DNA of 64,000 bases from Solirubrum sp044628455 (lineage in GTDB: Bacteria; Bacteroidota; Bacteroidia; Cytophagales; Hymenobacteraceae): positions 2,480,001 through 2,544,000 of the forward strand of contig NZ_JBIYZW010000001.1 of NCBI RefSeq assembly GCF_044628455.1, read 5' to 3'. Position 1 is the first letter of the stretch. Each line of letters begins with the position of its first letter. The notes under the pieces are model-generated. The model did not search any database. It was not told the DNA's origin and saw nothing but the letters and a program-made list of their open reading frames with translations. Positions 29,225-37,503 of the stretch are shown here, piece after piece. A program made the position numbers and the translations under genes.

Positions 29225-29446
29225 CGCAACGGTTTCCGGGGCCGGGGAAGCCCCCCGAGGTCAGCTACAATGGTTTCCGAGCTCTGGAACTTCCCCGGTG
29301 AATGAAAACCATTGTAGCCGGCCTCTGGAACTTCTCCAGCCTCCTCCTACAATGATTTTCGAGCTCTGGAACTTCTCCAGCGGGCAAAAACCATTGCAGC
29401 CAGGCGCTGGAACTTCCCCCGAGGCCGAAAACCATTGTAGCCGGAC
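29225..29446. repeat. 41-nt palindromic repeat array downstream of carB
   Basis: CTGGAACTTC begins at 29284, 29325, 29366 and 29407, exactly 41 bp apart, with a more decayed unit before it. Two of the cores are hairpins (CTGGA-ACTTC-TCCAG). Between cores an A/T-rich word alternates in orientation: CTACAATGGTTTCC, GAAAACCATTGTAG, CTACAATGATTTTC, CAAAAACCATTGCAG, GAAAACCATTGTAG. The array ends about 10 bp before the carB stop codon at 29456. It has no spacers of the CRISPR kind and no cas genes nearby. The remainder of 29073-29455 holds only the dispersed repeats listed separately. Confidence 0.85.
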
Positions 29447-29455
29447 TTGTAGCAC

Positions 29456-32400
29456 CTAGGCCAGCACCGGCGCGGCGTCGGCCTTGAACTCCTTCCAGCT
29501 CTTGATGCTCAAATCTTCCAGCTTCAGAGTGCAGAAGGCGTGGATGAAGGCTTTGGCCAAGCGGGCGTTGGTGATGAGCGGGATGTTGAAGTCGACGGCG
29601 GTGCGGCGGATGTTGTAGTCGTTGTCCAGCTCGCCCTTGGTCAGGTTCTTCGGGATGTTGATGACCAGGTCGATTTTCCGCTCGCGCAGGTAAGTCAGGG
29701 CGTTGGGCTCCTGGGCCTCGTCGGGCCAGTAGACCAACCCACTGGGCACGCCGTTTTCGGCGAAGAAGCGGTGCGTGCCCTGGGTGGCGTAGATGGTGTA
29801 GCCGGAGCTGACCAGCTGCTGCGCGGCTTCCAGCAGCGCCACCTTGGAAGTGATGGGGCCGCTGGAAATCAGCACCGTCTTTTCGGGAATGCGGTAGCCC
29901 ACCGACAGCAGCGACTTCAGCAGGGCTTCCTCGGCCGTGTCGCCCAGGCAGCCCACTTCGCCGGTGCTCGTCATGTCGACGCGCAGCACCGGGTCGGCGC
30001 CCTGCAGGCGGGTAAAGGAGAACTGCGAGGCTTTCACGCCCACGAAGGGCAAATCGTACACCAGCTCACTCGCGTCGCGCTCCACGGGGAGGCCCAGCAG
30101 CACCCGGGTGGCCTTCTTGATCAGGTTGTGGCCCGATACTTTGCTCACGAACGGGAAGCTACGTGAGGCGCGCAGGTTGCACTCGATGACGCGGATTTCG
30201 CCGTTTTTCTCCAGGAACTGGATGTTGAACGGCCCGCTGATTTCGAAGCGCCGGGCAATCTTCTCGGCAATGACCTTGAGCTTGCGCACCGTGCCCACGT
30301 ACACCTTCTGCGGCGGGTAGTACATCGTCGCATCACCCGAGTGCACACCGGCAAACTCTACGTGCTCCGAAATGGCGTACGACACGATTTCGCCCCGGTC
30401 GGCCACGGCGTCGAGCTCGATTTCCTTGGCTTCCTGGATGAACTCGGACACCACCACCGGGTACTCGGCGCTGACGGCGGCGGCCAGCTTCAGGTATTCC
30501 TCCAGCTCCTGCGGGTTCGACACCACGTTCATGGCCGCACCCGACAGCACGTAGCTCGGGCGGATGAGCACCGGGAAGTTCACCTGCTTCACGAAGTCGT
30601 AGATAGCCTCCATCGTGGTCAGCTCGCTCCAGCGCGGCTGGGCAATGCCCAGCTCGTCCATGATGCTGCTGAACTTGTGGCGGTTTTCGGCCTCGTCGAT
30701 GCGGGCGGCGGCCGTGCCCAGAATGGGCGCGCCGGCCTCTTCCAGGCGGGTGGCCAGGTTGTTGGGAATCTGCCCGCCGGTGCTCAGAATCACGCCCTGC
30801 GGCGCCTCGAAGTCCAGGATGTCCATCACCCGCTCGTAGCTCAATTCCTCGAAGTACAGGCGGTCCGACACGTCGTAGTCGGTTGAGACGGTTTCGGGGT
30901 TGTAGTTGATGATGATGGACTTGTAGCCCTCCTCGTTCACCGTCTGGGCCGCATTCACGCCGCACCAGTCAAACTCCACCGACGAGCCGATGCGGTACAC
31001 GCCCGAGCCCAGCACCACCACCGACTTCTCGGTTTCCGGCGCCAGGTCGTTTTCGGTGCCGTGGTAGGTGGTGTAGAGGTAGTTGGTCTGGGCCGGGAAT
31101 TCGGCCGCCAATGTGTCGATCTGCTTGATGACGGGCAGCACGCCCAGGGCCTTGCGCTGGGCGCGCACGCGCAGCTCATCGGCTTTCACATCGCCCGCGC
31201 CCAGCAGCTGCACGGCAATCTGCTGGTCGGAGAAACCGGCCTTCTTTGCCTCGCGCAGCAGCTCGGTATCGAGGGCTTCCACGCCATTACCGCGCTTCTC
31301 GCGCAGCTGCTGGCCCAGCTGGAAGATGTGGTAGAGGCGCTGCAAAAACCAGTGGTCGATGCGCGTCAGCTCGTGCACCTTGTCCAGGGTGTAGCCGGCC
31401 TCGAAAGCCTCGTTGATGGCGAAGATGCGCTCCTCGTTCGGCTCGCTCAGCAGCTGGTCGATGGTCTGGTTATCGAGCTGCTCGGGCGCGTTGCCCACGA
31501 AGCCGCGCTTGCCGGTATCCAGCATGCGCAGGCCCTTCTGAATGGCCTCCTCGAACGATTTGCCGATGCTCATCACCTCGCCCACGCTCTTCATGGCCGA
31601 GCCGATCTGCCGGTTGACGCCCGCAAACTTGCCCAAGTCCCAGCGCGGCAGCTTGCACACCACGTAGTCCAGGGCCGGCTCGAAAAAGGCCGAGGTGGTC
31701 TGCGTCACGCTGTTTTTCAGCTCGGCCAGCGAGTAGCCCAGGCTGAGCTTGGCGGCCACGAAAGCCAGCGGGTAGCCGGTGGCCTTGGAAGCCAGGGCCG
31801 AGGAGCGCGACAAGCGGGCATTCACCTCAATCACGCGGTACTCTTCGGAGTGCGGGTCGAGGGCGTACTGAATGTTGCACTCGCCCACGATGCCCAGGTG
31901 GCGGATGGTCTTGATGCCGATTGAGCGCAGCTTGTGGTACTCACGGTTGCTCAGGGTCTGCGACGGGGCCACCACGATGCTCTCCCCGGTGTGAATACCG
32001 ATGGGGTCGAAGTTCTCCATGTTGCAGACGGTGATGCAGTTGTCGAACTGGTCGCGCACCACCTCGTACTCCACCTCTTTCCAGCCTTTCAAGGACTCTT
32101 CCACCAGAATCTGGTCGGAGGTCGAGAAGGATTTCTGGGCCAGGGTGCGCAGCTCCTCCATGTTGTTGGCGAAGCCGCTGCCCAGGCCGCCCAGCGCAAA
32201 GGCGGCGCGCACGATGATGGGGAAACCAATCCGCTCCGCCGCGGCCAAGGCGTCCTCCATCGTCGTCACGGCTTCGCTACGGGCCGTGAGCACGCCGATC
32301 TGGTCGAGCTTTTCCTTGAAGATGTCGCGGTCCTCGGTGTCGATGATGCTCTGCACGGGCGTGCCGAGCACGCGCACGTTGTACTTCTCGAACACGCCGG

Positions 32401-32704
32401 CGCGGTACAGGGCCACGGCGCAGTTCAGGGCCGTCTGGCCACCAAAGGCCACCAGAATGCCGTCGGGCTGCTCCTTCTTGATGACCTGCTCCACGAAGTA
32501 GGGCGTCACGGGCAGGAAGTACACATCGTCGGCAATGTCGTCCGACGTCTGCACGGTGGCAATGTTGGGGTTGATGAGGATGGTGCGGATGCCTTCCTCT
32601 TTCAGCGCCTTGAGGGCCTGCGAACCGGAGTAATCGAACTCACCGGCCTCCCCGATTTTGAGGGCGCCGGAACCGAGGATGAGGACTTTCTGCGGTTTTT
32701 CCAT
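29456..32704 (-). CDS. carB: Carbamoyl-phosphate synthase large subunit
   Basis: A 1082-residue protein, full length for CarB. It has two homologous ATP-grasp halves: the first opens KPQKVLILGSGALKIGEAGE and carries ALGGLGSGFANN near residue 170, and the second opens VVVLGSGVYRIGSSVEFDWC near residue 560 and carries VLSGAAMNVV. An MGS-like allosteric domain is at the C-terminus (from about 940). It makes carbamoyl phosphate from glutamine-derived ammonia, bicarbonate and two ATP, for both arginine and pyrimidine synthesis. carA lies about 1 kb upstream in the same orientation, but two small unrelated genes and repeats now separate them. Confidence 0.96.
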   Translation of the reverse strand: MEKPQKVLILGSGALKIGEAGEFDYSGSQALKALKEEGIRTILINPNIATVQTSDDIADDVYFLPVTPYFVEQVIKKEQPDGILVAFGGQTALNCAVALYRAGVFEKYNVRVLGTPVQSIIDTEDRDIFKEKLDQIGVLTARSEAVTTMEDALAAAERIGFPIIVRAAFALGGLGSGFANNMEELRTLAQKSFSTSDQILVEESLKGWKEVEYEVVRDQFDNCITVCNMENFDPIGIHTGESIVVAPSQTLSNREYHKLRSIGIKTIRHLGIVGECNIQYALDPHSEEYRVIEVNARLSRSSALASKATGYPLAFVAAKLSLGYSLAELKNSVTQTTSAFFEPALDYVVCKLPRWDLGKFAGVNRQIGSAMKSVGEVMSIGKSFEEAIQKGLRMLDTGKRGFVGNAPEQLDNQTIDQLLSEPNEERIFAINEAFEAGYTLDKVHELTRIDHWFLQRLYHIFQLGQQLREKRGNGVEALDTELLREAKKAGFSDQQIAVQLLGAGDVKADELRVRAQRKALGVLPVIKQIDTLAAEFPAQTNYLYTTYHGTENDLAPETEKSVVVLGSGVYRIGSSVEFDWCGVNAAQTVNEEGYKSIIINYNPETVSTDYDVSDRLYFEELSYERVMDILDFEAPQGVILSTGGQIPNNLATRLEEAGAPILGTAAARIDEAENRHKFSSIMDELGIAQPRWSELTTMEAIYDFVKQVNFPVLIRPSYVLSGAAMNVVSNPQELEEYLKLAAAVSAEYPVVVSEFIQEAKEIELDAVADRGEIVSYAISEHVEFAGVHSGDATMYYPPQKVYVGTVRKLKVIAEKIARRFEISGPFNIQFLEKNGEIRVIECNLRASRSFPFVSKVSGHNLIKKATRVLLGLPVERDASELVYDLPFVGVKASQFSFTRLQGADPVLRVDMTSTGEVGCLGDTAEEALLKSLLSVGYRIPEKTVLISSGPITSKVALLEAAQQLVSSGYTIYATQGTHRFFAENGVPSGLVYWPDEAQEPNALTYLRERKIDLVINIPKNLTKGELDNDYNIRRTAVDFNIPLITNARLAKAFIHAFCTLKLEDLSIKSWKEFKADAAPVLA

Positions 32705-32795
32705 CTATCGTGTGCGGTGGTGGGAGCTGGGCTCCCGGCTAGCCTGGCAACTGCCGGCGTGAGGGTTTGTGTTGGTTAGAACGACGTCGTTAGAG

Positions 32796-32837
32796 CGTCA
32801 TGCTGAGCGGAGTCGAAGCATCTCTACCGCTTCGTTG
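32796..32837 (-). repeat. Dispersed repeat, copy 3 (inverted)
   Basis: Plus strand CGTCATGCTGAGCGGAGTCG continuing to CTACCGCTTCGTTG, the reverse complement of copy 1 with few changes. It forms an inverted pair with copy 4 (33288-33328) around the Imm50-like gene. Confidence 0.8.
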
Positions 32838-32846
32838 GGCAGTCAA

Positions 32847-33263
32847 CTAAGCTTGTTCTTTTTGGTAGCCTGATATGTTATCGACATGTATCCAAGTAGC
32901 CGTTGCTTGAAAAACGACTCCTTGCGGCTGGGTGGTGAACGTTACCTGAAAGCGTGTGCCATCATGAATGATACTCAAGTCTCCTATGCCGCTTCCGCTA
33001 GGAATAGTACACCGGACTAGCTCGGTTCGAATCAGGTTCAAGCTTAGTTGAACCGTATTGTATTTCCGCTGTACCCATTTGATGGGGGCATCAGTTGGAA
33101 AATCCTTCAAATCAAAGTGGAGCTTACATTGTAGGTCACCGCCACAAACAATAGACACCCCAGACAGCTGCACTTGCGCCAACGATGGCGGCTCCGTCGA
33201 GTAAATACTTGTTATTGTTTTGGGATTTACAAGGTGCTCAATCCACATCGAAGCAGTGCTCAT
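32847..33263 (-). CDS. Imm50-like immunity protein candidate
   Basis: A 138-residue, A/T-richer gene. The sequence order TITSIYSTEPPSLAQVQLSG, a beta strand ending LHFDLKDFPTDAPIKW, and KYNTVQLSLNLI fits the pattern I recall for Imm50 immunity proteins of polymorphic toxin systems: a Pro-Ser-Leu element, then LxFDLxxFPxxxPxKW, then NTVQ. No signal peptide, so it is cytosolic. No matching toxin gene is adjacent. It is inserted between carA and carB, flanked on both sides by inverted copies of the ~41-bp dispersed repeat. The family call is moderate; the gene itself looks real. Confidence 0.6.
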   Translation of the reverse strand: MSTASMWIEHLVNPKTITSIYSTEPPSLAQVQLSGVSIVCGGDLQCKLHFDLKDFPTDAPIKWVQRKYNTVQLSLNLIRTELVRCTIPSGSGIGDLSIIHDGTRFQVTFTTQPQGVVFQATATWIHVDNISGYQKEQA

Positions 33264-33287
33264 CAGGTTTAGCGGCTACAAAGAGCT

Positions 33288-33328
33288 AACGAAGTGGTAG
33301 TGATGCTTCGACTGCGCACAGCATGACG
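33288..33328 (+). repeat. Dispersed repeat, copy 4
   Basis: AACGAAGTGGTAGTGATGCT continuing to CAGCATGACG, same orientation as copy 1. It pairs with copy 3 as terminal inverted repeats of a 533-bp segment containing the Imm50-like gene. Confidence 0.75.
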
Positions 33329-33339
33329 TGCTATAGTGC

Positions 33340-33735
33340 TTACCATTCCGTGATTTTGTAAGAGCTTACAACTGAATCCGGGCCTAATGTCAGGTCGAGC
33401 GTTTTGCCGTGAACTGGGTCGATATCCGACTCAAAACCTTCAAAAATCAGGTATTGAACTATGCTGTCATCTCCCTGACCATAGTTGCTAGGCTCGCCAA
33501 TCGAATCAATAAGTTGCTTGTAGGTCAGCCCCTTTAGTTGATGATGCTCGACCAAGTCTCTGAGCATCCTGTCTCGGTAAGGATAGGTGCCCTCACCGTC
33601 ATTATACTTCGTCCAACTCTCTTTATCGAACTGCAGCTCAGGCGGCGTTTCGGGAGTGTAAGTGGCGACTATCAGCACGGAACCGACAATTGCTACCAAC
33701 GCCAATGACTTGGTCGTAATCAAGGCGCTAAGCAT
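33340..33735 (-). CDS. Hypothetical protein overlapping the carA 3' end
   Basis: A 131-residue A/T-richer gene whose first ATG lies 8 bp inside carA. It has an N-terminal hydrophobic segment (LALVAIVGSVLIVATYT), so it is membrane-anchored or exported. The soluble part has LKGLTYKQLIDSIGEPSNYG followed by a beta strand and ends VVSSYKITEW. The 'G-x-T-x-x-x-x-x-x-x-x-G-x-P' pattern resembles BamE/SmpA-fold proteins, but I would not name it. The 8-bp overlap suggests coupling to carA translation or recent insertion at the operon junction. Confidence 0.5.
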   Translation of the reverse strand: MLSALITTKSLALVAIVGSVLIVATYTPETPPELQFDKESWTKYNDGEGTYPYRDRMLRDLVEHHQLKGLTYKQLIDSIGEPSNYGQGDDSIVQYLIFEGFESDIDPVHGKTLDLTLGPDSVVSSYKITEW

Positions 33736-34813
33736 TTGACGCCTGCTTATACTTCTCTACCTCCTCCAAAAACTGGTCAAACAGAAACTCCGTGTCCTGG
33801 GGGCCGCCGGCGGCTTCGGGGTGAAACTGGGTGGAGAAGAAGGGTTTGGTTTTGTGCTTGATGCCTTCGCAGGTGCCATCGTTCAGGTTCTCGAACAGCA
33901 TGTCCCACTCGGCGGGCAGCGTGGCGGTGTCCACCGCGAAGCCGTGGTTCTGGCTGGTGATGTAGCTGCGCTGGGTGCCGGTGAGCTTGACGGGCTGGTT
34001 GTGGCTGCGGTGGCCGTACTTGAGCTTGAAGGTGTCGCCGCCGGCCGCGAGGCCCATGAGCTGGGAGCCCAGGCAGATGCCGAAGATGGGCTTGTCCTGC
34101 TGCAGCGCCTTTTGCAGGTGCTCGATGGTGGGCACGCACATTTTCGGGTCGCCGGGGCCGTTGCTCAGGAACAGGCCGTCGTAGTCGAGCTGATTGAAGT
34201 CGTAGTCCCAGGGCACGCGGATCAGCTCCACGTCGCGCTCCAGGAAGCAGCGGATGATGTTGGTCTTGGTGCCGCAGTCCACCAGCACGATTTTGTTTTT
34301 GCCGGTGCCGTAGTGCTGCACGCCGTCGGGGCTCACCTGGGCCACCAGGTTGTCCTGGTTGGGGTCGTGCAGGGGCACGTCCTGTTGGGCCACGATTTTG
34401 CCGAGCATGGCGCCCTTCTCGCGCAGCTTCTTGGTGAGCATGCGCGTGTCGACGCCGAAGATGCCGGGGATGTTGTACTCGGCCAGCCACTCGCCCAGGC
34501 TCTTGGCGGCGTGCCAGTGGCTGTGCTCCTCGGAGTAGTAGTTGACCACCAGCCCGGCTACGTGAATCTTGTCCGACTCGAAAATCCGGGAAATCGACTC
34601 GTACAGCTCCTCGCCCGGCACGCCGTAGTTGCCCACGATGGGGTAGGTCAGCACCAGAATCTGCCCGGCGAAGGACGGGTCGGTGAGGTTTTCGGGGTAG
34701 CCGGTCATGGCCGTACTGAACACCACTTCGCCCGCGGCCGAGGTGAAGGCGCCGAAAGATTGGCCCTGGATTTCGGTGCCGTCTTCCAGGACGAGTTTTA
34801 CTTGCTTGGTCAA
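33728..34813 (-). CDS. carA: Carbamoyl-phosphate synthase small subunit (glutamine amidotransferase)
   Basis: A 361-residue protein. The N-terminal CarA domain begins TKQVKLVLEDGTEIQGQSFG and has GEVVFSTAMTGYPENLTDPS. The C-terminal class I glutaminase has the triad Cys247 in FGICLGSQLMG, His331 and Glu333 in TQFHPEAAGGP. It supplies ammonia to CarB. It follows argD in the same orientation after a 141-bp repeat element, and precedes two small unrelated genes and carB. Confidence 0.96.
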   Translation of the reverse strand: MTKQVKLVLEDGTEIQGQSFGAFTSAAGEVVFSTAMTGYPENLTDPSFAGQILVLTYPIVGNYGVPGEELYESISRIFESDKIHVAGLVVNYYSEEHSHWHAAKSLGEWLAEYNIPGIFGVDTRMLTKKLREKGAMLGKIVAQQDVPLHDPNQDNLVAQVSPDGVQHYGTGKNKIVLVDCGTKTNIIRCFLERDVELIRVPWDYDFNQLDYDGLFLSNGPGDPKMCVPTIEHLQKALQQDKPIFGICLGSQLMGLAAGGDTFKLKYGHRSHNQPVKLTGTQRSYITSQNHGFAVDTATLPAEWDMLFENLNDGTCEGIKHKTKPFFSTQFHPEAAGGPQDTEFLFDQFLEEVEKYKQASNA

Positions 34814-34826
34814 CGTGGAAAGGAAT

Positions 34827-34967
34827 GTAGAGACGCATATTTGCGCCTCAATCGTTGCTGATGCTGTTGGGAGCCGCGTCGTCGCGGCCGTGATAAGTCG
34901 TTCAACGCGGACCGTTCAACGAAGAGACGCAACCGCCGGAAGGCGCTAGCCAAGTATGCGTCTCTAC
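34827..34967. repeat. 141-bp element with 13-bp terminal inverted repeats
   Basis: GTAGAGACGCATA at 34827-34839 and its exact reverse complement TATGCGTCTCTAC at 34955-34967 bound a segment that also holds an internal GAGACGC (34925-34931) and two copies of CGTTCAACG. It fills the carA-argD gap. The right arm runs 4 bp into argD and contains its stop codon. It looks like a non-autonomous, MITE- or REP-like element. Confidence 0.7.
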
Positions 34968-36106
34968 GCCGTTCGGGCTTCGGCCGGAATCAGGACGTAC
35001 AACGCTTGCAGAAACTGGTCTACCTCCGCCCGCTTGATGTTCAGCGGTGGCAGCAGGCGCAGCACCCCAGGGTCGGAGGCGTTGCCCACGAAGATGTGGT
35101 AGTTCGTCAGCAGCTGGTCGCGCAGGTCCTTGATGGGGAAGTCGTACTTGATGCCCACCATCAGGCCGCGGCCGCGCACTTCCCGGGCACCGGCGTGGGC
35201 CAGTAATTCGGTGCGCAGGTACTCGCCCATGTCGGCGGCGTGGGTTAGCAGGTTTTCCTGCTCGATGACTTCCAGCACGGCCAGCGCGGCGGCGCAGGCC
35301 AGGTGGTTGCCGCCGAAGGTGGTGCCTAGCAGCCCGTACGAGGCCTTAAAATCCGGCCCGATCAGGATGCCGCCGATGGGAAAGCCGTTGCCCATGCCCT
35401 TGGCCACCGAAATGATGCCCGGCCGCACGCCGGCGTGCTGGTGCGCAAAGAACCTGCCGCTGCGCCCGTAGCCGCTCTGCACCTCGTCGGCGATGAGCAC
35501 CGCACCGTACTGCCGGCACAGCTGCTCCAGCCCCTGTAGAAACTCATCCGAGGGCATGATGATGCCGCCCACGCCCTGAATCGGCTCGATGATGACCGCG
35601 CAGGTCTGCCCGCCTTGCAGCACGCGCTCCACGTCCGCGAGGTCGTAGGGCAGGAAGCTGATCTGGTGCCCGGCGTTGAAGGGGGCCACGATTTTGGCGT
35701 TATCGGTGGCCGCTACCGCGCCCGAGGTGCGCCCGTGAAATGCGCCTTTGAACGCAATAACGTGGCTTTTGCCGGTGTGAAACGAGGCCAGCTTCAGCGC
35801 ATTCTCGTTGGCTTCGGCGCCCGAGTTGCACAAAAACAGCGCGTAGTCCGCGTAGCCCGACACCTCGCCCAGCTTCCGGGCCAGCTCGCGCTGAATCGGA
35901 ATGTGCACCGAGTTGGAGTAGAAGCCGATCTGCTGCAGCTGCTCGGTAATGCGCCGCAGGTAGTGCGGGTGGCTGTGGCCGATGCTGATGACCGCGTGGC
36001 CGCCGTAGAAGTCGAGGTACTGCGCGCCCTTATCGTCCCAGAGCTGCGCCCCGAGGGCGCGCACCGGCGTGATGTCGTTGAGCGGATAAACGTTGAAAAG
36101 CTCCAT
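34964..36106 (-). CDS. argD: Acetylornithine (or succinylornithine) aminotransferase
   Basis: A 380-residue class III aminotransferase. The PLP lysine is Lys236 in IISVAKGMGNGFPIGG. LCNSGAEANENALKLA, HGRTSGAVAAT and IIEPIQGVGG are typical of ArgD. It transfers an amino group from glutamate to N-acyl-glutamate semialdehyde to form N-acyl-ornithine. Its TAG stop (34964-34966) is supplied by the inverted terminal repeat of the 141-bp element downstream. A small unrelated gene lies between it and argC. Confidence 0.94.
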   Translation of the reverse strand: MELFNVYPLNDITPVRALGAQLWDDKGAQYLDFYGGHAVISIGHSHPHYLRRITEQLQQIGFYSNSVHIPIQRELARKLGEVSGYADYALFLCNSGAEANENALKLASFHTGKSHVIAFKGAFHGRTSGAVAATDNAKIVAPFNAGHQISFLPYDLADVERVLQGGQTCAVIIEPIQGVGGIIMPSDEFLQGLEQLCRQYGAVLIADEVQSGYGRSGRFFAHQHAGVRPGIISVAKGMGNGFPIGGILIGPDFKASYGLLGTTFGGNHLACAAALAVLEVIEQENLLTHAADMGEYLRTELLAHAGAREVRGRGLMVGIKYDFPIKDLRDQLLTNYHIFVGNASDPGVLRLLPPLNIKRAEVDQFLQALYVLIPAEARTA

Positions 36107-36144
36107 GTCTTTTTCGTTACTGCAAAAGCTGTCGGTTCGAAACG

Positions 36145-36501
36145 TTAGCCTAACCCTATTTCCAAATCATCCGGAATATTATCCGGGTTTAAACCATTGT
36201 AAAACTTCGCATTGATGATAATGCCACACATTGCGTCGTAGCTCTGAAATAGAGTTGTCTGGTCCTCCGACTCTATATCCATGTGAATTCCTTTTTCCGC
36301 TACTTCCTCTTCCTCAGCTTTTTGAATGACGGCACTTCTGTTTTCATCCGTAATTCTTACCTGCCAGTCACCGGAATTATCGAAGAGAAGGTCACCAAAA
36401 GCTGTTTTGATGCTGGCCCAAGAGTCACTGGAGATATGCCAGACAGACCCCGATGGAACGCAGCGAAGCACCTCGGCTAAAAGACGGATTTCGCTAGACA
36501 T
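36145..36501 (-). CDS. Small acidic hypothetical protein
   Basis: A 118-residue, strongly acidic protein without signal peptide or membrane segment. It contains SWASIKTAFGDLLFDNSGDW and an Asp/Glu-rich middle (KAEEEEVAEKGIHMDIESED). The composition is richer in A/T than argC and argD on either side, with gaps of 38 and 21 bp, and it is in the operon's orientation. Acidic small cytosolic proteins of this kind are common among immunity proteins, but no family is recognised and no function is claimed. Confidence 0.55.
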   Translation of the reverse strand: MSSEIRLLAEVLRCVPSGSVWHISSDSWASIKTAFGDLLFDNSGDWQVRITDENRSAVIQKAEEEEVAEKGIHMDIESEDQTTLFQSYDAMCGIIINAKFYNGLNPDNIPDDLEIGLG

Positions 36502-36522
36502 GATTCGCGGCTTGGTGTTTCA

Positions 36523-37503
36523 CTAGAACAGCACCGATTTCAGGTGAAGGCCCGTCGTTTCGGGCAGGCCGAAGAGCAGGTTCATGTTCTGGATGGCCTG
36601 GCCGGAAGCGCCCTTTACCAGGTTGTCGATAACCGAGGTGATGAGCAGCTGCTTGCCCAGTTTCTGCACGTGCAGCAGGCACTTGTTGGTGTTGACCACC
36701 TGCTTCAGGTGCACTTCCGCGTCCGACACGGCGGTAAACGCGGCGTCGGCGTAGAACTCCTTGTAAAGAGCTCGTGCCTCGTCCTGCGTCAAATCCGACG
36801 GCGTGTAGACCGTGGCGAAGATGCCGCGGGTGAAGTTGCCGCGGTACGGGATGAAGTGCATTTCGCTCTCCAGCTCCGGCTGCAGCTGCGCCAGGCTCTC
36901 CCCTATCTCGCCCAAATGCTGGTGCGTGAAGGGTTTGTAGATGGACACGTTGTTGCTGCGCCACGAGAAATGCACCGTTTCCGACAAGCTCTGCCCCGCG
37001 CCCGTCGAGCCGGTAATGGCCGAAACGTGCACGTCGTCGGTGAGCTTGCCGGCCTGGGCCAGCGGCAGCAGCGCCAGCTGAATGGCTGTGGCAAAGCAGC
37101 CGGGGTTGGCAATGCTCTGCGCTTGCTGAATGCGCATCCGGTTCAGCTCCGGCAGCCCGTACACGAACTCGCGGTCCTGAAACTCGCGGTCGGCGCTCAG
37201 GCGGAAGTCGTTGCTGAGGTCAATGACGTGGGTGGTTTCCGGCAGCGAGTTTTTCTCCAGAAACGCGCGGGAGTTGCCGTGGCCCAGGCAGAGGAATACC
37301 ACGTCTTCGTCGCCGGCCAGCTCGGCGGCAAACCGCAAGTCCGTTTCGCCTATCAAATCGTCGTGCACCTGGTACACTGGCTTGTCCGCGCTCGACGAGG
37401 AGACCATGGCGCCCAGCTCCACGAACTCGTGGCGGAGCAGAATGCGAATCAGTTCGCCCGCCGTGTAGCCGGCCCCGCCGACGATGCCAACCTTAATTTT
37501 CAT
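36523..37503 (-). CDS. argC: N-acetyl-gamma-glutamyl-phosphate reductase
   Basis: A 326-residue NADPH-dependent reductase. The Rossmann motif VGIVGGAGYTAGELIRIL is at the N-terminus and the catalytic Cys136 lies in IANPGCFATAIQLAL; HxQHLGEIGESLAQL near residue 200 is also typical. It reduces N-acyl-glutamyl phosphate to the semialdehyde. It overlaps the upstream argG by 11 bp, so the two are probably translationally coupled. Confidence 0.95.
   Translation of the reverse strand: MKIKVGIVGGAGYTAGELIRILLRHEFVELGAMVSSSSADKPVYQVHDDLIGETDLRFAAELAGDEDVVFLCLGHGNSRAFLEKNSLPETTHVIDLSNDFRLSADREFQDREFVYGLPELNRMRIQQAQSIANPGCFATAIQLALLPLAQAGKLTDDVHVSAITGSTGAGQSLSETVHFSWRSNNVSIYKPFTHQHLGEIGESLAQLQPELESEMHFIPYRGNFTRGIFATVYTPSDLTQDEARALYKEFYADAAFTAVSDAEVHLKQVVNTNKCLLHVQKLGKQLLITSVIDNLVKGASGQAIQNMNLLFGLPETTGLHLKSVLF

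Noticed and set aside
29225..29446. CRISPR array
   Set aside because: Units differ from each other, alternate in orientation, have no unique spacers, and no cas genes are present.
29261..29455. Short minus-strand ORF repeating LQWFS/GEVP-type words
   Set aside because: It is the translation of the 41-nt palindromic array and starts within repeats; no independent coding evidence.
33024..33033. tRNA T-loop-like word GGTTCGAATC
   Set aside because: It lies inside the Imm50-like reading frame and no acceptor, D or anticodon stems surround it. No tRNA was found in the window.
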